The notes below the pieces were generated by a model, which made no database searches, was not told the DNA's origin, and saw only the letters and a list, made by a program, of their open reading frames with translations. Below are positions 24,830-37,600 of a stretch of 47,900 nucleotides of DNA, in pieces. The translations under genes and the position numbers were made by a program. The stretch is from Amycolatopsis bullii (GTDB taxonomy: Bacteria; Actinomycetota; Actinomycetes; Mycobacteriales; Pseudonocardiaceae). Where the stretch lies: the NCBI RefSeq assembly GCF_014654205.1, contig NZ_BNAW01000065.1, positions 1 through 47,900 on the forward strand, read 5' to 3'. Every line of letters starts with the position of its first letter. Within the stretch, counting starts at the first letter, position 1.

Positions 24830-26361
24830 GGGTCGCCGTCCTGGGCAGCGGCCCGGTCGGCCAGACGGCCGCGCTGCTGCTGGCGCGCTGGGGCGTACCG
24901 GTGGTGCTCGTCGACGAACACGACCGGCGCGATCCCGTGGGCTCCAAGGCCATCTGCCACCAGCGGGACACCTTGGACGTCTGGGCGTCGCTCGGCGCGG
25001 GCTGCCTCGCCGAGGAAGGCCTCACGTGGACGACCGCGCGGACGTTCCACCGGGACGCCGAGCTGTTCTCCCTGAAGCTGCCGGACGGCGGCTCCGCGTT
25101 GCCGCCGTTCGTCAACTTGTCGCAGGCCCGCGTCGAGGAGGTCCTGGACGAGCTGATCGCGCGGCAGCCGCTGATCGACGTGCGCCGCGGCCACCGCGTC
25201 ACCGGCCTGACCCAGCCGGGCCGTGTGGTGGTCGAATGCGCAACGGCGGATGGAACACGCCGGATCGAAGCCGACTACGCGATCGCCTGCGCCGGCGCGC
25301 GCGGCGACGCCGTCCGGCGCGCGCTCGGCCAGCGGCTCGACGGCGTGTCGTTCCGGCACCTGTTCCTGATCTGCGACATCCGCGCGGACCTGCCGGGCTG
25401 GGCGGCCGAACGGCGCTTCTACTTCGACCCGCCGTGGAACCCGGGCCGCCAGGTGCTCATCCACCCGTGCCCGGGCTCGCGGTTCCGCATCGACTGGCAG
25501 GTCCCCGAGGACTACGACCTCGCGGCCGAGGAGTCGGGCGGGGCGATGGAGGCGCGGATCCGGGCGATCATCGGTTCGGCGCCGTACGAGGTGCTCTGGC
25601 GGTCGGTGTACCGCTTCCACACGCGGCTCGTCGGCCGGATGCGCGTCGGCCGCGTGCTGCTGGCCGGGGACTGCGCGCACCTGGTCGCGCCGTTCGGGGC
25701 GCGCGGGCTCAACTCCGGCGTGGCCGACGCGGAGAACGCGGCCTGGAAGCTGGCCGCTGTCCTGCGCGGCGACGCGGGGGAAGAACTGCTGGAGAGCTAC
25801 CACACCGAGCGTTACGCGGCGGCGGTCGAGAACGCGGCCGTCACCACCGCCACCATGGAGTTCCTGGTGCCCCGGGACGAGGAACAGCACCGGCGCCGGC
25901 GGGACGTCCTGGCGCGCGCGGCCCACGACCGCGCCGCGTGCGAACAGGTCGACTCGGGCCGGCTGGCGGAACCGTTCTGGTACGTGGATTCGCCGTTGAC
26001 CACGCCCGATCCGGACCGGCCGTTCGCGGGACGGCCCCCGCGGGGCGCGGTGCCCCCGCCGGGGCCGGGCGTGCTGCTCCCGGACGTCACCGTCGCGAGT
26101 GGACGATTGCGGGACCTGGCGCGGCAGGGGTTTCTCCTGCTGACGACCCCGGGGGTGCGGGCCGAAGGGCTGCGGTCGGCCGACATCCCGGTGGGCGGGG
26201 CGCTGGGTGCGCGCCCGGGCGAAGCCTGGCTGGTCCGCCCGGACGCGTACGTCGCCGCGGTCCTACGGGTAGGAGACGAGCGGGCTCACCTGGTGCCCGG
26301 TGTTCGCGGCGTCACCCGAGTCGTTGATGACGTGGGCGATCGTGCCCACGCCGCCGAGTGA
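24826..26361 (+). CDS. FAD-dependent aromatic hydroxylase (PheA/MhpA-type)
   Basis: The protein has up to 511 residues. GSGPVGQTAALLLAR (7-21) is the first FAD motif, and LLAGDCAHLVAPFGARGLNSGVADAENAAWKL is the GD motif region of phenol- and 3-(hydroxyphenyl)propionate-type hydroxylases. A C-terminal thioredoxin-like tail follows. It is translationally coupled to the MBL-fold gene. The last 33 codons (from 26263) run antisense through the coding end of the GH55-like gene, and their sequence does not look like the family, so the natural stop may have been lost. Confidence 0.85.
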   Translation: MRVAVLGSGPVGQTAALLLARWGVPVVLVDEHDRRDPVGSKAICHQRDTLDVWASLGAGCLAEEGLTWTTARTFHRDAELFSLKLPDGGSALPPFVNLSQARVEEVLDELIARQPLIDVRRGHRVTGLTQPGRVVVECATADGTRRIEADYAIACAGARGDAVRRALGQRLDGVSFRHLFLICDIRADLPGWAAERRFYFDPPWNPGRQVLIHPCPGSRFRIDWQVPEDYDLAAEESGGAMEARIRAIIGSAPYEVLWRSVYRFHTRLVGRMRVGRVLLAGDCAHLVAPFGARGLNSGVADAENAAWKLAAVLRGDAGEELLESYHTERYAAAVENAAVTTATMEFLVPRDEEQHRRRRDVLARAAHDRAACEQVDSGRLAEPFWYVDSPLTTPDPDRPFAGRPPRGAVPPPGPGVLLPDVTVASGRLRDLARQGFLLLTTPGVRAEGLRSADIPVGGALGARPGEAWLVRPDAYVAAVLRVGDERAHLVPGVRGVTRVVDDVGDRAHAAE

Positions 26362-28476
26362 CACCGACACGAGGTTGTGGAACCGGACCCCGGAGTTGAC
26401 CGGCACCTCGAACGAATGACTGGCCACGATGGACGGGTTGGTGTTGAAGAAGCAGTAGCTGCCCAGGCCCCAGCCTTCGTGGCTGGTCACCGAGTCGGCC
26501 ACCTTGTACGCCGCCCAGCCCTGCCGTCCGCCGCCGCTGGACCAGGACGCCTGGTCCGGCGGGTCGTACGGCATCTCGTTCTGGAAGAAGTACGTCCGGC
26601 CACCGTTGCCGTTCCAGAGCACCTCGTACTGCTGGTAGTGCTCGACGAACAGGCCGTACATCGTCACGTTCGCGCCGTTGACGACCAGGCCGTTGGCCGC
26701 GGTGTTGACGTTCCAGCCGACGCCGAACGAGTGGTCGCCGCGCCACAGCCACATGTGGTCGCCGATGACGTTGTTCGAGTTGACCACCAGCGTCTGCGTG
26801 GCCTTCCCGACGGCCGCGCCGCCGATCCGGAAGAAGACGTCGTGCAGCGACGTCGGGTCGGCCGCGTGGTTGGCGTTCGACCCCGGCGGGCCGACCTGCA
26901 CGAGCACCGGCGAGTTCACCGCGCCCGCGTCGATCAGCAGGCCCGCGATCTTCACGCCGTCCACATCGGACGTCGTGATGGCCGCGGTCCCGTTGGTGGG
27001 CATCAGGGTGGCCAGGCCGAGACCGAGCACCACGGTGTCCGGGCGCGTGACGTTCAGCGCCTGGTCGAGGTGGTACACGCCCGGCGTCACGAGCAGGTTC
27101 TTGCCCGCCGCCAGCGCCGCGTTGATCGTCGCGGCCGAGTCGGACGGGTGCGCGACGTAGAACTCGCTGAGCGAGATCGACTGCCCGGCCGGGGTGCCGT
27201 GGCCCCAGCTCGTGCCCTGCGAGTTCTGCCGCAGCGCCGGGACGAACACGTTGTAGCTGCCCGAGCCGTCGACGTACAGGAACGGCTTCTCGCGGACCAC
27301 CGGGGTCTGCCCGACGACCGTCTCCGGCGGGTTCGGGAACGACGCCGGCGGGGTGCCGGTCGAGCCGACGAACACCATGTTCCAGACGCCGCCCTGCCAG
27401 CCGCCGAGCTCGCTGTTGCGGGTCAGGAACTGCTGCTGCGAACCGGAAACGGCGACACCGTTGATCTTGCTGTCGGCGATCAGGCCACCACTGGCCCAGC
27501 CGTCACCGCCGTTCCACAGCTGGATCTGGCTGCCCCGCAGGTGCATCCGCCGGTAGGGCGCGGCCTGCGCGACCGCCCAGCGTTCGACCTGCCCGGCCGG
27601 CAGGGTCACCGACAGGTTTTCCGCCGACCGCCAGAAGTTCTGCGTCGCGTTGCCCTTGTTGTTCGGGTTGTCGCCCTGCTGCAGCCAATCCGCCTCGACG
27701 CGGACGTGGCCGTTCAGGTTGACGTCGTCGGGAGACAGGCCCAGGCCCGCCACCTGCTCGTAGAACCCGAGGTTGACGTCGGCGGTGTACGTGCCGGGCT
27801 TGAACAGCACGGCGTACCGCTCGTTGCCGAACTGGTTGGTGTGCTGCTGGTTCGCGATCTGCGTCAGCCGGTTCTGGATCGTCGCGGCCGGGGTCGAGGG
27901 GTCGAACACCGACACGTTCGGCCCGAGGTCCGGGTTGCGCGGGTCGGTCGGCGGGATGGTGGTCCCGCCGCCGGTGCCGTGCACGGCCACTTCCCAGAGC
28001 GAGTAGCCGTAGCCGGTGGCCCGCTGGGTGCCGTAGACCCGCAGGTAGCGCGCGGTCCCGGTGAGGGGCACGGTCTGCGTGCCGCCGGTGCCGGTGGTGG
28101 TCGAGTACGCGGTCGTCCAGGTGTTCGCGTCCGAGGACAGCTGGACGGAGAACGCTTTCGCGTACGCGGCTTCCCAGGTGAGCGCCACGTCGCAGAGCTG
28201 CTGCGCGGAGCCCAGGTCGACCTGCAGCCACTGCGGGTCGCTGAACGCGCTGGACCAGCGCGTCCCGGTGTTGCCGTCGACCGCGGCGGACGCGGGTGTC
28301 CCGCCGTTCTCGGTCGAGGACGCGGTGGCGGGGTGGCCCTGCGCGAGGTTGGTGGTCCCGCACGCGGCGGCCTGGGCCGGCGCGGAGCCGACCACCGCCG
28401 CGGTGGTGGCCGCGGTGACCAAGGTGGTCGCGATGACGAGGAGACGGTGAACAGGGGAGAACGTCGGTGATCTCAT
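26263..28476 (-). CDS. Secreted CBM32 plus right-handed beta-helix protein (GH55-like)
   Basis: The protein has 737 residues. Residues 1-36 are a signal peptide (ending APAQA). Residues about 40-170 form an F5/8 (discoidin, CBM32) module with NLAQGHPATASSTE and SLWEVAVHG. The remainder is a beta-helix with NFWRSAENLSV, SREKPFLY-like and NVIGDHMWLWRGDHSFGVGW segments, the pattern of streptomycete proteins related to GH55 exo-beta-1,3-glucanases. Catalytic residues cannot be confirmed by eye, so the activity is inferred. Its 3' end overlaps the convergent FAD hydroxylase frame by 99 bp. It is divergent from the GH16-GH3 operon. Confidence 0.8.
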   Translation of the reverse strand: MRSPTFSPVHRLLVIATTLVTAATTAAVVGSAPAQAAACGTTNLAQGHPATASSTENGGTPASAAVDGNTGTRWSSAFSDPQWLQVDLGSAQQLCDVALTWEAAYAKAFSVQLSSDANTWTTAYSTTTGTGGTQTVPLTGTARYLRVYGTQRATGYGYSLWEVAVHGTGGGTTIPPTDPRNPDLGPNVSVFDPSTPAATIQNRLTQIANQQHTNQFGNERYAVLFKPGTYTADVNLGFYEQVAGLGLSPDDVNLNGHVRVEADWLQQGDNPNNKGNATQNFWRSAENLSVTLPAGQVERWAVAQAAPYRRMHLRGSQIQLWNGGDGWASGGLIADSKINGVAVSGSQQQFLTRNSELGGWQGGVWNMVFVGSTGTPPASFPNPPETVVGQTPVVREKPFLYVDGSGSYNVFVPALRQNSQGTSWGHGTPAGQSISLSEFYVAHPSDSAATINAALAAGKNLLVTPGVYHLDQALNVTRPDTVVLGLGLATLMPTNGTAAITTSDVDGVKIAGLLIDAGAVNSPVLVQVGPPGSNANHAADPTSLHDVFFRIGGAAVGKATQTLVVNSNNVIGDHMWLWRGDHSFGVGWNVNTAANGLVVNGANVTMYGLFVEHYQQYEVLWNGNGGRTYFFQNEMPYDPPDQASWSSGGGRQGWAAYKVADSVTSHEGWGLGSYCFFNTNPSIVASHSFEVPVNSGVRFHNLVSVSLGGVGTIAHVINDSGDAANTGHQVSPLVSYP

Positions 28477-28683
28477 CGGCCTGCCTGCTGATCGGGGGGA
28501 GGGCGTGCGAAACGGGCCGGGCGAGCCCCACAGCTCGCGCCGGCTCGGGTGGTGCGGCGGGTCCGCGTCCCGGGCACCCGCCCGGCGCCGTGAGCCGGAG
28601 GAGCGGTACCGGGTGGTGCGAGGAGCGCGAACCAGTCAGCCCGAAGGGGGTGTGTCGCGGCGGAGCCGTCCCGGTTGGCGGTC

Positions 28684-28699
28684 ACGGAACCGGTTCCGT
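28684..28699. promoter_or_regulatory. LacI-type operator candidate
   Basis: ACGGAACCGGTTCCGT is a perfect 16-bp palindrome with the central CG typical of LacI-family sites. It lies midway between the divergent GH55-like and GH16 genes; a LacI gene is in the same locus (33514-34560). Confidence 0.65.
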
Positions 28700-28799
28700 C
28701 GGTGAGTTGGCAGTTAACAGCGCGGACTTCGGCGGCGTCAAGGGGCCGGCGCGGATTCCTTCGCCCGGCCCAGTCCCACGACCGTCCGGCGCAGTGCCG

Positions 28800-28828
28800 T
28801 TGACATTTTACGACTCTTTATTTATAGC
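28800..28828 (+). promoter_or_regulatory. Consensus-like promoter of the GH16-GH3 operon
   Basis: TTGACA (28800-28805), 17 bp, TATAGC (28823-28828). This is an unusually good sigma-70-type match for such GC-rich DNA and lies 110 bp upstream of the GH16 start. Confidence 0.75.
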
Positions 28829-28937
28829 TTGAACTAAGCGTGCCGACGGCCGGGCCCACACCCGCGCCGGAGACCACGTGAGCCGGACTGCGCCGGGGCA
28901 AGGCCGCCCCGGCGCCGGTTCGCCGTGGAGGTGCCCC

Positions 28938-30640
<1,703 letters not shown>

Positions 30641-30644
<4 letters not shown>

Positions 30645-33571
30645 GGCGACGGCTCGCGCTCGTCACGGGCGCGGTGGTCGCCGCCGGGTTGCTGACGGCA
30701 CCGCTGTTCACCGCGCAAGCCGCGCCGGTCCTGCTCTCGCAGGGCCGCGCGGTGACCGCGTCCTCCACCGAGAACGCCGCCTTCCCGGCTACGGCCGCGG
30801 TGGACGGCGACCCGGGCACCCGCTGGTCGAGCCTGGCCGCCGACCCGCAGACGCTGCAGGTCGACCTCGGCGGATCGCACACGCTCAACCAGGTCGTGCT
30901 CCAGTGGGAGTCGGCCTACGCGAAGGCCTTCACTATCCAGGCGTCGGCCGACGGCAGCGAATGGTCCACCGTGTATTCGACGACGACGGGCACCGGCGGC
31001 ACGCAGACGCTGCCGGTGTCCGGCACCGGCCGGTACGTCCGCCTGACCACGACCCAGCGCGCGACCCAGTGGGGCGTGTCGCTGTGGGAGTTCCAGGTCT
31101 ACGGCGACGGCACCGCGCAGGCGTGCGGCAGCGCGAACGCCGCGCTGCGGCAACCCGCGACGGCGTCGAGCGTGCAGTCGGACGCGTTCCCGGCGAGCGC
31201 GGCGTTCGACGGCGACGGCGGGACCCGCTGGTCGAGCCTGGCCGCGGACCCGCAGTGGCTCCAGGTCGACCTCGGCAGCTCCCGTCCGGTGTGCGGCGTG
31301 GACCTGACGTGGGAGGCGGCGTACGCGAGTGCGTACACGATCCAGCTGTCGGCCAACGGCTCGTCGTGGACGACGGCGGCGACCGTGACCGGCGCGGGCG
31401 GCACCGAGCACCCCGCGGTGTCCGGCACGGCCCGATACGTCCGGCTGAACGCCACGGCCCGGGCGACCCAGTGGGGTGTCTCGCTGTGGGAGTTCGCGGT
31501 GCACACGAGTGACAGCGGCCCGCCGACGACCACGCCGACCAACCCGGGTGGCTGCCCGTGGGTGGGCTCGACGGCACCGGTCGCGGACCGCGTCAACCAG
31601 CTCATGGCCGTGATGACCCCGCAGCAGAAGGTGAAGGTGCTGCACGGCAACGGCGCGACCGGGCCGTACATCGGCAACACCGACGCCGTGCCGGAGCTGT
31701 GCGTCCCGGCGCTCGGCCTGCAGGACGGCCCGGCCGGGGTCGGCGACGGCCTCGACGGCGTCACCCAGTTCCCGGCCCCGGTGTCGGCCGCCGCGACCTG
31801 GGACACCGCGCTGCTGAACCGCTACGGCAGCGCGATGGGCGCCGAGTTCGCCGGCAAGGGCGTCGACATCGCCCTCGGCCCGACGATCAACCTGGTCCGC
31901 GACCCGCGCTGGGGCCGCAACTTCGAGACCTACAGCGAAGATCCGTACCTCGCGGGTGCCGCGGGGACCTCGACGATCCAGGGCATCCAGAGCCAGGGCG
32001 TGATGGCGCAGGCCAAGCACGCGGCGGCCTACAATGTCGAGGCCGGGGCGTCGCGCGGGACGCCGTCGGACAACGTCATCATCGACGACCGGACGCTGCA
32101 CGAGCTGTACCTGCCGGCGTTCCAGCAGGTGGCGAGCCAGGGCCAGGTCGCGTCGATGATGTGCGCCTACAACCAGATCAACGGCGTCCCGGCGTGCCAG
32201 AACAGCGGCGTGCTCACCACGGCGATCAAGCAGGACGCCGGCTGGGGAGGGTTCGTCGGCTCGGACTGGGGTTCGGCGACCGGCGGCCCGCGGCAGCTGG
32301 CCAACGGCGGGCTCGACATGGAGATGCCCGGCGGCGCGTTCTTCGGCCAGGGCCTGCTCGACGCCGTCTCGCGCGGTGAAGTCACGCAGGCGCGCGTCGA
32401 CGACATGGTCCGGCGGGTGCTGACCCAGATGTTCAAGTTCGGCGTGTTCGACCGCGCCCGGCGCGGTACTCCGCAGTCGGTCGTGACGAACGCGGCGAAC
32501 GTGGCCACGGCGAGGGACGTCGCCGCGGCCGGGTCGGTGCTGCTCAAGAACACCGGTGTGCTGCCGCTGGGTCCGGCGGTGAAGTCGATCGCGCTGTCCG
32601 GCGGCGACGGCATCGACCCGCAGAACATCGGCGGCGGCAGCGCCAAGGTCAACCCGTCACCGGCGTCGGTCAGCCCGATCGACGGCATCAGGGCCCGGGC
32701 CGGCTCCGGCGTCACGGTGTCCTATGTGGACGGCGCAGGCGAGCACGTGCAGACGCCGGACATCCCGGGCGCGGTCGCGGCGGCTCGCACCGCGGACGTC
32801 GCGATCGTGTTCGCCAGCTACGGCGAGTCCGAGACGCAGGACCTCGACACGATCGATCTGCAGCACCAGCAGAACGACCTGATCGACGCCGTGGCCTCGG
32901 CCAACCCGCGCACGGTCGTCGTCCTCAACACCGGCTCGGCGGTGACCATGCCGTGGCTGGGCAAGGTCGCCGCGGTCATCGAGGGCTGGTACCCGGGCCA
33001 GGAGAACGGCAACGCGCTGGCGTCGCTGCTCTACGGCGACGTCAACCCCTCGGGCAAGCTGCCTATCAGCTTCCCGAAGCAGATCGCCGACCTGCCGACC
33101 GCGAACGTCCAGCAGTTCCCGGGCGCGAACGACCGGATCGAGTACTCCGAAGGCCTCGACGTCGGCTACCGCTGGTACGACAGCCGCACCATCGAGCCGC
33201 TGTTCCCGTTCGGCTTCGGGCTCTCGTACACGACGTTCGGGTTCTCGAACCTGGTCGTGACGCCGCAGGGGACGAACGGCACGGCGACCGTGACGGCCAC
33301 GGTGACCAACACCGGCAGCCGCGCGGGTGCGGACGTCGTGCAGCTGTACGTCGGCCAGCCGGCCGGAAACGGCGAGCCGCCGAAGCAGCTGAAGGGGTTC
33401 AAGAAGGTGGCACTGAACCCGGGGCAGAGCGCTCAGGTGTCGTTCCCGCTCACGCCGCGGGACCTGGCGCACTGGACCGGCTCGTGGACGGCGAACGCGG
33501 GCCAGTACCGCGTCTACGTCGGTGACTCGTCGCGCAGCGTCCCGCTGTCGGCGACACTGACCGTCTCCTGA
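30641..33571 (+). CDS. Secreted GH3 beta-glucosidase with two CBM32 modules
   Basis: The protein has 976 residues from GTG 30641. A signal peptide (1-about 25) is followed by two F5/8 modules (about 26-150 and 155-290), a linker, a GH3 barrel and GH3 C-terminal domains. The nucleophile is Asp542 in GFVGSDWGS; SYGESETQDLD and LFPFGFGLSYTTF belong to the C-terminal and fibronectin-III-like domains. It should release glucose from beta-glucan oligosaccharides outside the cell. Its first CBM32 is strikingly similar to that of the GH16 protein upstream. The last 58 bp overlap the convergent LacI gene. Confidence 0.92.
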
Positions 33572-34560
33572 GTCGACTCCCGGACGACCAGCTCGGTCGG
33601 GACGATCAGCGGGCCGTCCGGGGCCGGTGCGCCGGCCAGGCGGTCCAGCAGCAGCCCGGCCGCCGTCTCGCCCATCTGCCGCAGCGGCTGGCGGATCGTG
33701 GTGAGCGGCGGCTGGGTGTGCGCGGCCAGGGGGATGTCGTCGAAGCCGACCACGGCGACGTCCTCCGGCACCGCGCGGCCCGCCTTGCGCAGGCCGGCCA
33801 GCACGCCCGCCGCGGTGAGGTCGTTGTGCGCGAAGACCGCGTCGAACTCCGGGCCGGTTTCGAGGAGCTGGCGGATGGCCGCCTCGCCGCTTTCGCTCGT
33901 GAAGTCGCCTTCGATGATCAGCCGCGGGTCGAGGGTCAGGCCGGCGTCGAGGACGGCCTCGTTGAAGCCGTTGAGCCGGTCGGCGGTGCAGCCGAAGTCG
34001 TGCGGCCCGGTGACGGTGGCGAACCGGGTGCGGCCGGTGGCCAGGAGGTGGCGGGCCGCGGCCGCGCCGCCCTGCCGGTTGTCCGTGCCCACCGACGGGA
34101 AGGCGGGACGGCGGCCGCGGTCGTCGATCACCACCACCGGCAGCCCGGAGTCGTGCAGCACACGCAGGTGCCGGACCGCGTCCGGAGGTTCCACCAGCAG
34201 CAGGCCGTCGAACGCCTTCGCCGACACCTGGCGCGAGAACTCGCCGAGGGAGTCGGCGCCGCGGTTGGCGGTGGACAGCAGCAGGCCGTAGCCCTTCGAC
34301 TCCACGACGTCGGCGACGCCCTGCAGCACCTCACCCATCCACGGCCAGGTCAGGCCCGGCACCAGCATCCCGACCGTGCGCGTCACGCCGCGGGCCAGCC
34401 CGACCGCCCCGGCGCTGGGGATGTACCCGGTCGCGGCGATCACCTCGCGCACCCGGATCGCGGTCGCCGCGTCCACGTCGGCCTTGTTGTTGAGCACCCG
34501 CGACACGGTCGTCTTGCTCACCCGGGCGCGGCGGGCGACCTCGGCGATCGTGACGCGCAT
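33514..34560 (-). CDS. LacI-family repressor, probable regulator of the glucan locus
   Basis: The protein has 348 residues. The N-terminal HTH and hinge read MRVTIAEVARRARVSKTTVSRVLNNKADVDAATAIRVREVIAATGYIPS, typical of LacI, and the periplasmic-binding-protein fold ends in PTELVVREST. About 20 residues beyond that point (ETVSVADSGTLRDESPT) lie antisense to the GH3 coding end and look like an extension. A palindrome with a central CG at 28684-28699 and TGACAACCTTGTCA at 37687-37700 are candidate operators. The effector is likely a glucan oligosaccharide; that is inferred from location. Confidence 0.9.
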   Translation of the reverse strand: MRVTIAEVARRARVSKTTVSRVLNNKADVDAATAIRVREVIAATGYIPSAGAVGLARGVTRTVGMLVPGLTWPWMGEVLQGVADVVESKGYGLLLSTANRGADSLGEFSRQVSAKAFDGLLLVEPPDAVRHLRVLHDSGLPVVVIDDRGRRPAFPSVGTDNRQGGAAAARHLLATGRTRFATVTGPHDFGCTADRLNGFNEAVLDAGLTLDPRLIIEGDFTSESGEAAIRQLLETGPEFDAVFAHNDLTAAGVLAGLRKAGRAVPEDVAVVGFDDIPLAAHTQPPLTTIRQPLRQMGETAAGLLLDRLAGAPAPDGPLIVPTELVVRESTQETVSVADSGTLRDESPT

Positions 34561-34653
34561 CCGTCCTCCCGATCGGGCGGTGGAAAGCTCCGTGGTGCCT
34601 CCGTGGTGCCAAGGTACTCGCCCGCGGGCCCGCCGCGGGGTGTCCGAGATCGA

Positions 34654-37600
34654 TCAAGTGCGGACCGACAGCCGGACGAGGCTCGCGTCGCCGGGCTTCC
34701 AGCGCGTCCGGACCGCCACGTACCGGGCCGGCCCGGTGTCCGCCGTCGCGTAGGTGACGCCGTCGACGCTGGTTTCGACGGCCGCGGCGGGGACGCGGCC
34801 GCGGGTCCAGGCCAGCTCGACCGCCGAAACCTCCAGCACCGCCCCGAAATCGACCACCATCCGGCCGCCGGGGCCCGGCCGCCACGCCGTCGCCGGGTCG
34901 TCGTCGACGGCCGCGGCCGGGCTCGACATCCCCGGCGGCAGCGGCTCGGCGGGGAACGTGGTCCGCCCGAGCGCGCGATCGGCCAGCGGGTACGGGCGGA
35001 CGTCACCGAAGACGACCGGCACGGTCCGGCGCGGCGGCAGCAGCACCGGCCGCGCGCGCCCGCCGTCCGGGGTCACCGTGACCAGCACCGGCAGCAGCCC
35101 GGCCGGGGCGGTGAGCTCGACCCGGCTCGCGTCGCGGACGACCGCCTTCACCCCGGCCGGCCCGGTCAGCGTGAACCGCGGCGGTTCGATGCGGCCCTCC
35201 GCGGCGGCGAGGGCGTAGGAGAACTCCGTGCCGGTCCGGGTGACGGTCTGCTCGCCGCGGTAGAGCCGGCGGGTGCCGCGGTCGCCCGGGAGGGTCGCGG
35301 TGCCGGTCACCGCGGCGCCGGAGAGGTTGAGCAGCACGAGGAAACCGTCGGTGACGGTGGCTTCGGCCGCGCCGGCCGTCACCCGGCCGCTCGCCTTCGC
35401 GGGTCCGGGGTACAGCTCGGCGACGAAGGGCGCGGGCGGGCCGTCGGAGAGCGTGACGCGGTCAGCGGTGACGGTGATCGGATTCGGGCCCGCCACCGTG
35501 ATCCCGGCGCGGCCGTCGATGTCCAGCCGGCCTTTCGTGCTGCTGAGCGCGGGCACCGGGTAGGTCGCCGCGGTCGTCCAGGCCACGCCGTCCGGTGACG
35601 TTTCGACGCGGTACTGGCGGCCGGCGGCCGCTTCCCAGCTCAGCCGGACGCGGTCGACCGTCCGCGGCGCGCCGAGGTCGACCGCGAGCCAGCTGTCCGC
35701 GCGCGGCCGGTCCGAAGTGGACACTGCCCAGCGGGTGGTGGCGTCGCCGTCGACGGCGTACTTCGCCTCCTTGCCGGGGCTCGCCGAAGACGCCGACGCC
35801 GTGCCGCCGCGCGCGAGGTCCGGCCCCTCGCCGTCGCGGACCTCGAAGGCCCACAGCGAATAGCCGTACTGCGGGTCGGGCCGGACGCCGAGCATGCGGA
35901 CGTACCGCGCGGTGACCGGGGCGAACGTGAGGTCGTCGGTCCGGACGCCGGGGGTCGGGGCCTTGAGGGTGACGCTGCCTTCGACGGCGGTGTAGGTGCG
36001 GTCGCCGTCGAGGCCCGGCACGCCGGGCATGCTCAGGTTGTGGACGTTCAGCACGCCTTCGCCCTCGGCGACGCCGGTGCTGGCGTACACCGCGGCGCCG
36101 GTGGGGAGCGTGGCGAAGGCGGCGTACCCGGTGTCGAAGCGGAGGACGCCGACGGTGCCGTCGAAGCCGTCGCGGATCTTCGCGTACGTCGTGGCGTGCC
36201 GTTCCCGGACCGCGAGGTTCGTCGACGGCAGCAGCATCGGGTTCGCGCCGCCGAGCACGAACAGCCAGTCGTCGTGGTGCGGCTGCCAGGCGAACTTGAC
36301 GAAGCCGGGCTTGGTCACGGTGGCCGCCCAGGCGGCGGGGGAGCGGTGGGCCAGCAGGCCCGGGCCGGGGCCGAAGTCGGCGGCCCCGGCGGCGTGCGCG
36401 TCGAACTCCTGCCGGGTCACCGGGACGACCGGACCTTGCTGCGCCCGCCATTCGTGCAGCAGGTAGCTGATGGCGAGTTCGGCGCGGGCCTCCGGCTCGT
36501 ACTTCGGTTCGCCGGAGAACTTCGTGATCCGGTCGGCGGGCGCGTAGGCCTGGTAGGGCTCGAGGCGGGCGGCGAGGTCGGCTTCGGCGCGGGCGGCGTG
36601 GCGGTCGCCGAGCACCTGGGCGCGGAAGGCCAGCGGGATGACGTCGCGGCCGTAGAGGTGCTCGCGGTCGGCGACCATCGGCATCAGCGGCTCGCCGGCG
36701 TCGCTGGTCATCAGCAGCATGGTGCGCCAGAGCAGTTCACCGTTCGGCTGCGCGGTGAGCACCTCCGGCAGCGGCGTGCCGGCGGCGAGGAAGTGCATCG
36801 CGTTGCGGCCGGACGTCCGCCAGAGTTCCTCCTGGTAGTGCGGGCCGAACGACCCGTGGTTCTCGACGAGGAAACTGTCGTAGAGGTTCGTGGCGGTGTT
36901 TTCGCTGATCGGACGGCCGTCGACGAGCCGCGGGTTGGCCAGGTCGGCGGCGGGCAGCCCGGCTTCGTTGCGGCTCCAGGCGCCGAAGGCGGCCCGCCAC
37001 CCGCCCGCCCGCGGGTCCGCCGGAGCCCACGCGAGCGCGGGGGCCAGCGACTGGGCGTAGACGCCCATCTCTTCGAGCTTCGTGTCGCCGACGTGGCCGC
37101 CGAGCAGCCCGTGCGGCGTCCAGCTGCCCGAGTCCGGGTCGTCGCCGGTGCCGAGCGCGGTGGTGTAGGCGGCCTGCCCGGCGGTGATCCGCTCGACGTG
37201 CTGCCGGGTCGTGTCGTCGAGGTCCGTCCACAAGAGACGGGCGGCGAGCACGAAGTACGACTGGAAGGTGGTGTCGAAGAACAGCTTCCGGCCCCACTCG
37301 GTGCCGCCGGCCAGCCGGTTCGACGCGGCGAACCGCCGGATCGTGGCGAGGGTGTGCGTGCGGAGCGTCTCCCGGTCGACGCCGGCGACCGTGGCGTCGT
37401 AACCGTCGCGGGTGAGCAGCACGGCGTTGCCGAGCACGACGGCGAAGGTGAAGTCCCGGGCCGGGTAGGTGCCGTCGACGCTGTCGAACTGCTGCTCGGC
37501 CCAGCGCGTGTGCCGCAGCAGCACGCGCAGGTAGGTCGCGGCGACCGGATCGGGCGGGCCGCCCCCGGCCGCCCGGGCGAGCCCCGGGAGCAACCCCGAG

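Larger units (their letters stand above)
28477..28937. other. Regulatory region between GH55-like gene and GH16-GH3 operon
   Basis: A 461-bp divergent intergenic region. It contains a 16-bp palindrome (28684-28699), a consensus-like promoter (28800-28828) and an unusually AT-rich stretch at 28803-28840. No additional gene is supported; open frames here look non-coding. Confidence 0.6.

Noticed and set aside
28477..28832. Plus-strand frame 28467-28832 as a gene
   Set aside because: It has no recognisable sequence, overlaps the operator and promoter, and its codon pattern is unlike the neighbours.
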